Source of the DNA: Candidatus Limisoma faecipullorum
GTDB lineage: Bacteria; Bacteroidota; Bacteroidia; Bacteroidales; Muribaculaceae
Direction: 5' to 3'
DNA: 40,123 bases
Assembly: GCA_017694955.1 (NCBI GenBank)
Contig: JADIMC010000084.1
Location: forward strand, 1 to 40,123
The stretch's first letter is position 1. Each line of letters begins with the position of its first letter. Below the pieces are notes generated by a model that saw only the letters and a list, made by a program, of their open reading frames with translations, was not told the origin of the DNA and did no database searches. Positions 33,395 to 40,123 of this stretch are shown piece by piece. The translations under genes and the position numbers were made by a program.

Positions 33395-33725
33395 CCTTTA
33401 TCAACGCATATTAGCACATTACACCATATATGAAGGAGAAGTGTGGCATCTGCACATTTTTGAATCCGATGGAAAAACCATCAGACATTATCCCGCAACT
33501 CAAGAAACAGCCCACACACTCTTTATCGAAGGAATAGCCATAATATGCCGAACAGTCAGAAATGACATTCTTGAGACATTAGACGCTTACACACAAGCCA
33601 TTCCAAAGTACGGGATGCTGTATTGCGCAAAAAAAATATCCGAAATTCCTCTTTTGGGAAACGACAAGTCCCCGTTTGTAATATATATGGCAAAATACCC
33701 CACGTTTAAACTTACACACTTCTAA
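33384..33725 (+). CDS. Small protein of unknown function
   Basis: I do not recognise this 113-residue protein. It has no signal peptide or transmembrane helix. Two aromatic-rich strands (EVWHLHIFESDGK and GMLYCAKKI) and a predicted helix in the middle suggest a small alpha/beta domain. Its first 11 bases overlap the DUF4296 gene, and its last 4 bases overlap the end of the AddB-like gene on the opposite strand. The dense packing and lack of any other gene in the stretch favour it being real. Confidence 0.6.
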   Translation: MSDSLYQRILAHYTIYEGEVWHLHIFESDGKTIRHYPATQETAHTLFIEGIAIICRTVRNDILETLDAYTQAIPKYGMLYCAKKISEIPLLGNDKSPFVIYMAKYPTFKLTHF

Positions 33726-36613
33726 TCCCGTCCGCAGGCTTCTGCAAAGGGACAATACACACATTTATCACGATAAACTGTCTGTTTAAAAGGCACTTCC
33801 GGATCAAGAATATCAGTGGCGACCGTTCTGAACTTATCCATAAACTCCTTATCAAAAATGCCATTCCTATATGTCGTCATCACATCCCTCGTCCCTAACT
33901 TTATACCGAACTTATCCTCTGGCGACATTTTTCTTATATCCCTTACTTTGTATATCACAGGCTTAATGTCGTCATCGCATCCACTAATTGCAGCATAGGC
34001 ATTACAATAAAGCAATATCTGCAAAACAGCTTTTTTATGACCGGCAGAATTATTGCCCTCAAATATGGAATCCAAATCCTTAACACTCACATCGTCGTTC
34101 CCAGTCTTGTAATCCACTATCTTTAATGTCCCTTCAGAGCGGTCAAGACGGTCAATCTTCTGCTTGTAGTTTATCACCAAATCTTTACCCAAATTCCATC
34201 GGAATGTTTGCTCCAGCTCACTACCTATGTATTCAAAAGGGATTAGCCCCATATCATATTTCAATATCGGAACAATATAATATATTACAATATTGTTTAT
34301 AACATCGACATCACCGCCACCATTACCATTTTTATCATATTCCTGCTTAACAACATTTGCCACTATCCTACGCAATTCCATCGAATCCGAATGAGCAAAT
34401 CTATCCAGAAAAGATTTTTCCACCAATCTTTTACCATTCTTTTCCGGCACAGCGTCATATATCTGTTGCATTACCTCATGTACAATTGTCCCGAAAGTAG
34501 CGCTGTCAACAAAGTCTTTCATTTCATCCTCCTCCCGGATTCCTTCCACGTATTTAAAATAGAATCGTACAGGACATTCCAAATATGTATTTACCATACT
34601 CGCAGAAAAATTCATTCCGGAATCAGGTTCCGTATATTTCAACAGCCTTGACATTATTTCCGCACTTTTATTTATTGCCATCTCCTGGTCAACAGGCAAC
34701 AATACATCATAGCTATAAAAATAATCCTTACACTGCCCTCTTTTATAAAGTTGCTTAAGCTGTGATATATAACGCGACACCTCTCCGCTTGCAACACCCT
34801 GTGTGCGCGAATCATATAGTAAAAACACATTCTCCGCCCTACTTATCATCCGATAAAAATAATATGTAAACATAGAATCCTGCTTATGATAAGTAGATAT
34901 TCCATAAGCTGCTCTTAATGACTCCGGAATAAAAGAACGAGTATAATGTCTTGCAGGAAACACCTTTTCATTCATTGAGAATATTATGATGTTTCTAAAA
35001 TCCAAAAGACGAGTTTCAAGCACACCCATCACTTGCAAACCTTGCATAGGCTCTCCTTCGAAAGCCACAACAGAGCCGGAAATCATTCGCTCGATGAGAA
35101 AAAACAACGTCTTATCAGAAACATCACCAATATCATACAAACGCATCATTTCTTTCAATTCAGATAAAGAATCCAAATAACGACAAATGAAAAAGCGCTC
35201 CAAATCCATATTCCCATCAACTCCGGCAACCGGCAAACTTCCACCCAAGAAATTAACCACATCTTCAATATATGCGAAAATTTCTTCTACCGAGTGAAAT
35301 TCCTCATATTGAAACAATCGGCATACAGAAGGCAGCAAATCCATAATTGTACTTACCTCAACAAAGAACAGACGCTTGTCAACCACCTCCTTCTTGAATT
35401 TGTCAATTTCTGCCATACAACGGCAACTGACATAAGGATGCGAAAGCAAACTGTCAATGTCATCATAATAGAACGAAACCACACCGTTCCTAATCCGCTT
35501 GCGTGAATACATAACAGCCAGAATGCGCATAAACGAAGAAACCGCCGTATTTGTCATCGGATACCCCATAGTTATATTAAGCGAACCAATCTCTGCAGGA
35601 ACAGAGCTGATCACACTGCCCAGATATTTCTCATCAGTAAGCACCAAAGCAGTATCAATAGCGTCTGCCGGATCAGCAATTTTCCTCTCACTAATAAGTT
35701 GTCTGATCAATTCACCAGCCACCTTTGCCTGTCCTCCCCCAGACGGGACAGAAATTATGCTTATTTCCGGCATATACAAAACAGGCGACTCTTCAATGTC
35801 ATAAAAGGAAGGATATTTTTTCACATATTCTTTCAAGAACAAAGTGCCCTTGTTTTCGTAATCCTTAAATGCAGGAGAATTGAAATCCCAATAAAAATCA
35901 CCGATTCCACAATTCCTCAACGCATCGAATATAACTTCCTCAGATTTTGACAAAGTACTGAATCCTATAAATACTATCTTCTCGAATTCAAAATCATCCC
36001 TGTATTTTTTCTTAACCTTTTCTGCAGCTACTCGATATGTATATCCAGGATACGACAATCCCCTCTTCAACAACTCTCCCTTAAAACCATCATATAATCC
36101 ATTAAGTATATTCCACAGCCTGACATACCGCTGTTTCCCTGTCCACAATCGTTCATCTTCTTTAATTCGAAATTCTCCAAAAAAATTATTCAGAACAGCC
36201 AACTGCTCATCCGTCAGATAATTCGCATTTATATCCTTATAATTCTCCACATTAACGAACAACTCCCCGGCATCTACCATATAACGGTCAACATCATTAA
36301 AATCTCCCAATATCATATCACCCCAATAAAGGAAATGATTGAAATCAACAACATTTTCCGACAGCCTGGAATAAGCCTTATAAAGGGCAAAAAGCTGTTC
36401 TATCCTGCCTGCATCAACAAACCCTGACTGCTGAGCGACAAAGTCGGAAATAGTGAGAATCTCAGGGAACAACAACGGTTTGGCAGCCCACTCCGAGAGA
36501 TACTTTCTAAAAAAAGCCCCGCTTCGTCTGTTAGGGAAAACAAAGCATAAGCCATCAAGCCTTGCCACATTCTTCAAAAACGCCTCTGCTACTTTTTTCA
36601 AAAAAGGCTCCAT
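33722..36613 (-). CDS. AddB-like PD-(D/E)XK nuclease with [4Fe-4S] site
   Basis: This 963-residue protein resembles AddB/RecB-family nucleases used in double-strand break repair. The ATG at 36613 is chosen over a GTG one codon earlier. The N-terminal helicase-like part (FVFPNRRSGAFFRKYL near the start) lacks a proper Walker A motif and is probably inactive. The nuclease domain has KIVDYKTG with Asp834 and Lys836, and QILLYCNAYA behind it. Four cysteines form an iron-staple: Cys680 (YLECPVRFYF) and Cys951, Cys954 and Cys960 (CVYCPFAEAC) at the C-terminus. Its usual partner AddA (UvrD-type helicase) is not next to it. It follows holB by 12 bp, in a minus-strand operon with holB and two regulators. 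Confidence 0.85.
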   Translation of the reverse strand: MEPFLKKVAEAFLKNVARLDGLCFVFPNRRSGAFFRKYLSEWAAKPLLFPEILTISDFVAQQSGFVDAGRIEQLFALYKAYSRLSENVVDFNHFLYWGDMILGDFNDVDRYMVDAGELFVNVENYKDINANYLTDEQLAVLNNFFGEFRIKEDERLWTGKQRYVRLWNILNGLYDGFKGELLKRGLSYPGYTYRVAAEKVKKKYRDDFEFEKIVFIGFSTLSKSEEVIFDALRNCGIGDFYWDFNSPAFKDYENKGTLFLKEYVKKYPSFYDIEESPVLYMPEISIISVPSGGGQAKVAGELIRQLISERKIADPADAIDTALVLTDEKYLGSVISSVPAEIGSLNITMGYPMTNTAVSSFMRILAVMYSRKRIRNGVVSFYYDDIDSLLSHPYVSCRCMAEIDKFKKEVVDKRLFFVEVSTIMDLLPSVCRLFQYEEFHSVEEIFAYIEDVVNFLGGSLPVAGVDGNMDLERFFICRYLDSLSELKEMMRLYDIGDVSDKTLFFLIERMISGSVVAFEGEPMQGLQVMGVLETRLLDFRNIIIFSMNEKVFPARHYTRSFIPESLRAAYGISTYHKQDSMFTYYFYRMISRAENVFLLYDSRTQGVASGEVSRYISQLKQLYKRGQCKDYFYSYDVLLPVDQEMAINKSAEIMSRLLKYTEPDSGMNFSASMVNTYLECPVRFYFKYVEGIREEDEMKDFVDSATFGTIVHEVMQQIYDAVPEKNGKRLVEKSFLDRFAHSDSMELRRIVANVVKQEYDKNGNGGGDVDVINNIVIYYIVPILKYDMGLIPFEYIGSELEQTFRWNLGKDLVINYKQKIDRLDRSEGTLKIVDYKTGNDDVSVKDLDSIFEGNNSAGHKKAVLQILLYCNAYAAISGCDDDIKPVIYKVRDIRKMSPEDKFGIKLGTRDVMTTYRNGIFDKEFMDKFRTVATDILDPEVPFKQTVYRDKCVYCPFAEACGRD

Positions 36614-36625
36614 CACTCGTGAATA

Positions 36626-37753
36626 TTAAGACTTTATCGCAATAATCATTTTTATGGCAAAATCAAACAGTACTATCTTACTGTTCGCATTACGGGATAT
36701 ATCCGCCACAGCCCTATCAATTTCCGCGGTGATGACATCAACGTTACGCTCATTGATGAAAGGAGAAAATTTAGTACTGAAAGCCTCCTCATCCCGGGTC
36801 ATATAGTTCAATGTCCTGTTGCCCATATTATATATGAAATTCTCACGCACCAACTTAGCCACATACGTAAGAAAAAAGCAGCATTTCTCCCGTTTCAAAT
36901 CCGCAACTTCTTCCGACCAATCTTTCAAATCTCTCAGATTCTTCACATATGCCGACCGCATAAGCCTCTTGAACAATTCAAGAAACATATGAGCATCCTC
37001 ATCAACATCAAGCAACGCTTCCGCTTTCGACACACTGCCGCCACTAAGATTGGCAACCGAAAGGGCTGCCACTTCATCCACAGCATACTTATCCGACAAA
37101 TACCCCGCTATCAACGATGAGGACAACGGCTTCATCGCAATCCGCTGCACCCTCGAATAGATTGTCGGCAAAATTTCTCCCGGCTTATTACTTACAAACA
37201 ACAGCAACGTATCATCATAAGGTTCTTCTATCATCTTTAAAAGATGGTTCGCGCATTGCTCATTCATTTTTTCCGGCAACCAAAGAATCATTATCTTATA
37301 ACGTGACGAATACGACTTCACACTGATTTTCCGAATAATCTCATCACCCTCATTATTGTATATAACGGGCTTTGCCGTACCCGAATCAAGAATCTTTATC
37401 CACGTGGCAAAATCAGCATATGTATTTCTTGCTAAAAATTCATTCCATTCCTCAATAAACTCGTCACAATAAGAATCTCTGCCTGATTTTCTTTTATAGA
37501 TAGGAAACACAAAAAAAGTATCCGGCTGGTTAAATGTCTGATATTGCAGACAAGACGGGCACTCACCGCAAGGCTCACCATCAGCAGTTGGATGCTGGCA
37601 ATGCACATATTGAGCAAATGCCCTTGCCATTGCCAACTTACCGATTCCCTCAGGCCCTTCAAAAAGCAAGGCATGAGGAATCTTATCGGAAGCCACCATT
37701 TGACGCAACCGTTGTTTCACACCTTCGTTACCCAATATATCACTAAACTTCAT
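36626..37753 (-). CDS. holB: DNA polymerase III delta-prime subunit
   Basis: This is a 375-residue AAA+ clamp-loader subunit. Visible are HALLFEGPEGIGK (27-39, P-loop-like) and a zinc-binding module with Cys52, Cys62, Cys65 and Cys68 (CQHPTADGEPCGECPSC). The middle region LLKMIEEPYDDTLLLF matches the sensor-type segment. The position of the SRC motif reads SRVQ, so the conserved Cys is missing; delta-prime is not a strong ATPase, so this may matter little. It begins 1 bp after the sigma-54 regulator stop and precedes the AddB-like gene. It could also be a DnaX-like paralogue, but length and motifs fit delta-prime. Confidence 0.9.
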   Translation of the reverse strand: MKFSDILGNEGVKQRLRQMVASDKIPHALLFEGPEGIGKLAMARAFAQYVHCQHPTADGEPCGECPSCLQYQTFNQPDTFFVFPIYKRKSGRDSYCDEFIEEWNEFLARNTYADFATWIKILDSGTAKPVIYNNEGDEIIRKISVKSYSSRYKIMILWLPEKMNEQCANHLLKMIEEPYDDTLLLFVSNKPGEILPTIYSRVQRIAMKPLSSSLIAGYLSDKYAVDEVAALSVANLSGGSVSKAEALLDVDEDAHMFLELFKRLMRSAYVKNLRDLKDWSEEVADLKREKCCFFLTYVAKLVRENFIYNMGNRTLNYMTRDEEAFSTKFSPFINERNVDVITAEIDRAVADISRNANSKIVLFDFAIKMIIAIKS

Positions 37754-37754
37754 A

Positions 37755-39092
37755 CTATTCTATATCATACAATTTCAACTTATTATACAATGTCTTACGG
37801 TCAACGCCTAATAATTTTGCCGCCATAGACTTGTTTCCGCCAGCATTCTTAAGAGCAGACAAAATCCGCTCTTTTTCATCTGCAGGGTCGTGCAAAAGAG
37901 CAGACTTCTCGACAACAACTTTATGCAGCGACAATTCACGCGGCAACGAATCCATCGTGATATATTCTCCTTGGGTCAAAAGAGTGGCACGCATTACCGT
38001 GTTCTTCATCTGCCGCAAATTCCCAGGCCAATCATAATTCAAGAACAATTGCATCACATTATCATCGAAACCTATCACATTTTTCCCAAGTTCACGATTC
38101 GCACTGTCCAGGAAGAAATTCGCATACAGCATTATATCCTGCTTCAAATCCTTAAGCTCAGGCATATGGATTGTAAATTCCGATATACGATGATAAAGAT
38201 CATTACGGAATGCACCTTTTGAAATAGCCTTTTCCAAATCCTCATTGGTAGCTGCAACTAATCGTATATCAATTTCGATTTCCTTATTACTGCCAATCCG
38301 CTTGATCTTCCTCTCCTGCAACGCTCTCAACAAATGCATCTGAGTCTCATATCCTAAATTTCCAACCTCATCAAGAAAAACCGTACCACCGTTAGCTGCC
38401 TCGAAAGCACCAATCTTGTCAGAAAGTGCGCCTGTGAAAGAGCCTTTAGTATGTCCAAAAAACTCCGAGCCGGCAAGCTCCGCTGGAATCGATCCACAAT
38501 CAATAGCGACAAACGGCTTCCCGCTACGTTTGCTCCTTGAGTGTATCAAATGGGCAATATGTTCTTTCCCAGTACCGCTTTCCCCACATATCAAAACAGA
38601 CATATTGGTAGGAGCTACAAGGTTTACATATTGATAAAGCAGTTTTGAAGCATCGCTATTACCTTCAATGAAATCCACCTGCTCAACTGCAGGCTCTTGC
38701 GTACCATCCACACTGTCAGCCTTACTTGTATGCTTCAATGCCTCAGAAATCTTGTCAAGCAGCTCACTCGGATTGACAGGTTTTGACAAATAATCAAAAG
38801 CTCCGAGTTTCATACTGTTGACTGCATTTTGTATTTCCGCAAAATTAGTCATTACAATAACCGGGATACCAGGTTTCTGCACCGACATCCACTGCAGCAA
38901 ATCTATTCCGTCCGAATCAGGAAGGCGCATATCCGTCAGCACTATCGAATAATCACGCTCCTTGAATCTCTTTTTTGCAGCAGCCACAGACGAAACCGTA
39001 TCGGAATCAAACCCATGCTTCCCGAGCCACGTTTTAAGCATCAGCGCAAAAGTGACATCATCATCCACTATCAATATGTTGTCTCCATTCAT
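37755..39092 (-). CDS. Sigma-54-dependent NtrC-family response regulator
   Basis: This 445-residue protein has a receiver domain (about 4-118: VDDD at 9-12, phospho-acceptor Asp54, Lys104), a linker (about 120-145), then an AAA+ domain with Walker A GESGTGKE (170-177), a sigma-54 contact loop GSFTGA (217-222, usually GAFTGA) and Walker B TVFLDE (237-242). A C-terminal Fis-type helix-turn-helix follows (NKSMAAKLLGVDRKTLYNKL). Its start overlaps the upstream hybrid kinase by 4 bp (ATGA), so they are likely partners. Target genes are unknown; no sigma-54 promoter was noticed in the window. Confidence 0.95.
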   Translation of the reverse strand: MNGDNILIVDDDVTFALMLKTWLGKHGFDSDTVSSVAAAKKRFKERDYSIVLTDMRLPDSDGIDLLQWMSVQKPGIPVIVMTNFAEIQNAVNSMKLGAFDYLSKPVNPSELLDKISEALKHTSKADSVDGTQEPAVEQVDFIEGNSDASKLLYQYVNLVAPTNMSVLICGESGTGKEHIAHLIHSRSKRSGKPFVAIDCGSIPAELAGSEFFGHTKGSFTGALSDKIGAFEAANGGTVFLDEVGNLGYETQMHLLRALQERKIKRIGSNKEIEIDIRLVAATNEDLEKAISKGAFRNDLYHRISEFTIHMPELKDLKQDIMLYANFFLDSANRELGKNVIGFDDNVMQLFLNYDWPGNLRQMKNTVMRATLLTQGEYITMDSLPRELSLHKVVVEKSALLHDPADEKERILSALKNAGGNKSMAAKLLGVDRKTLYNKLKLYDIE

Positions 39093-40123
39093 ATCAGTTC
39101 CTTTTTTGCTTCTTCAACAATCACTCCGACTCTATCCTTCAAGATTTTCATCTCTCCGGTACTTATCATCGAATCTCTTGTTACTCCTTTTTCATATTTT
39201 CTTAAAACAAACTCAATATCCTTATCTTTTATCAAAGTAAAAATAGGCAACATTTTGTGACAAAGAGCCATCAACAAATCACAATCACCATCAACAAACG
39301 CTTTATCGAGTTGCTGAAGATTTTCTTTTGTCTGCACCACAAATGATTGCAATATTTCTTTTTTAGCAGCAACATCATCGCCAGCAAACTGCACCAATGC
39401 CGCAAGTCCTGACACATCTTCAGCCTGCTCATCAAGCACCTTCACAGCTCCCGTCAGATTACCTATCATCAACAACAGATCACGCTCTCTGAAAGGTTTA
39501 GTAAGGACACCCGAAAAACCAGATTGCAGATAATCATTTTCATCTGCAGCCCTTGCAGTAACAGCGACTACCGGTATTTTCCCATCAACCTTCTTAATGG
39601 CGGACAACACGTCGAAGCCGTTCATACCCGGCATCTGTATATCAGTAATCACCAACTCATAGTGTCCATCTGCAACCATTTTAGCAGCATATGCCGGGAA
39701 TTGACATTTGTCTGCCGAAATTCCATTGTTTTTACAGATTTCACACACTAAATTCATTTGCAATTCATCATCATCCACCAATAGAATACGGCAACCATTT
39801 ACCGACGGAGCGTCGAGCAATTCCTTATTTTCAACCATATTACACCCAGACTCCACAATAGCGACAGGGATATGCACCATAAAACGGCTGCCTTCATTAA
39901 TCCGGCTATCCACATCAATGCTACCTCCCATCAGCTTTACGATTCTATCAACAATCGACAATCCTAAACCAAATCCTTGTACTCCTTGGGCAGACCCCAG
40001 TCTGACAAACGCACTGAACAAACGCAACTTATCCTCATCGGAAATTCCACGTCCGGTATCTTCCACAGTCACATCCAAAATGCCAGCCGACTCCGAGACA
40101 TAAATACCAACACTGCCTTTATC
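39089..40123 (-). CDS. Hybrid sensor histidine kinase, HATPase-REC-Hpt part (N-terminus beyond right edge)
   Basis: The frame is open to the right edge, so only the last 344 residues are seen. The order is the end of the HATPase domain (DTGRGI and GFGLGLSIVDRI), a receiver domain (LLVDDDELQ, then ITDIQMPGMNG with the phospho-acceptor Asp near 39642, and LTKPF), and a C-terminal Hpt domain whose LCHKMLPIF carries the phospho-His near 39258. This HK-REC-Hpt chain can relay phosphate to a separate regulator, most simply the NtrC-type protein encoded next and overlapping by 4 bp. A TTG at 40078 could be taken as a start, but the frame continues upstream with coherent kinase sequence, so the gene is truncated by the window. 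Confidence 0.92.
   Translation of the reverse strand, partial: DKGSVGIYVSESAGILDVTVEDTGRGISDEDKLRLFSAFVRLGSAQGVQGFGLGLSIVDRIVKLMGGSIDVDSRINEGSRFMVHIPVAIVESGCNMVENKELLDAPSVNGCRILLVDDDELQMNLVCEICKNNGISADKCQFPAYAAKMVADGHYELVITDIQMPGMNGFDVLSAIKKVDGKIPVVAVTARAADENDYLQSGFSGVLTKPFRERDLLLMIGNLTGAVKVLDEQAEDVSGLAALVQFAGDDVAAKKEILQSFVVQTKENLQQLDKAFVDGDCDLLMALCHKMLPIFTLIKDKDIEFVLRKYEKGVTRDSMISTGEMKILKDRVGVIVEEAKKELI

Noticed and set aside
40076-40078. TTG at 40078 as the start of the hybrid kinase
   Set aside because: The frame continues to the window edge with sensible kinase sequence and the HATPase domain would be cut; the gene is truncated by the window.
1-40123. Search by eye for tRNA, rRNA, CRISPR, insertion sequences, integrases and phage genes
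   Set aside because: No cloverleaf, direct-repeat array, transposase or integrase motif was seen; small RNAs cannot be excluded by eye.

Overview
The window looks like chromosomal DNA from a member of the Bacteroidales (phylum Bacteroidota). Four things support this: Bacteroidota-type promoters (TTTG, about 19-21 nt, then TAnnTTTG) upstream of several genes; a DUF5686 outer-membrane protein with a carboxypeptidase-regulatory-like domain; DUF4286, DUF4296 and DUF3089 proteins; and the gene order ileS - dksA-like - lspA - DUF4296. The moderate GC content and style of the proteins would fit a gut family such as Muribaculaceae, but that finer placement is only a guess. I see no rRNA, tRNA, CRISPR array, insertion sequence, phage or integrase, so this is mostly core genome with a few unusual gene sets.

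Layout. 1-3617 (minus): a PhoB-like response regulator, a PhoR-like histidine kinase and a PiT-family phosphate transporter (cut by the left edge), probably one phosphate-response operon. 3733-6300 (minus): DUF5686 outer-membrane protein. 6444-8312: a CYTH triphosphate-tunnel protein (plus) meets rlmD (minus) tail to tail with a 15 bp overlap. 8511-11225: ppdK with its own promoter and terminator. 11418-14267 (plus): a secreted proline-rich protein, mltG and a DUF3089 lipoprotein. 14324-18059 (minus): nfnB/nfnA (electron-bifurcating transhydrogenase, often mislabelled glutamate synthase) and a DUF362 ferredoxin-type protein. 18230-22147 (plus): galM, a nucleotidyltransferase, dgkA, a PAP2 phosphatase, DUF4286 and ruvC. 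22268-23611 (minus): purB. 23768-27976 (plus): alpha/beta hydrolase, a membrane-anchored MurF-like ligase, a long Ddl and a small secreted protein, which form a tight cassette. 28058-33725 (plus): ileS, a dksA-like gene, lspA, a DUF4296 lipoprotein and a small unknown protein. 33722-40123 (minus): hybrid histidine kinase (cut by the right edge), sigma-54 response regulator, holB and an AddB-like nuclease, arranged as one tightly packed operon.

The most interesting items are these. (1) The isoleucyl-tRNA synthetase has its HIGH signature changed to GIHH, a version associated with very high mupirocin resistance in type 2 IleRS. (2) In the hydrolase - MurF-like - Ddl cassette, the Mur ligase carries transmembrane helices where the UDP-MurNAc-binding domain should be, which suggests a membrane- or lipid-linked substrate. 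(3) The DksA-like protein keeps only one of the four zinc cysteines. (4) A proline-rich secreted protein sits directly in front of mltG. (5) Several promoters are arranged as inverted or back-to-back elements. All functional statements rest on reading the sequence; no database search was run.
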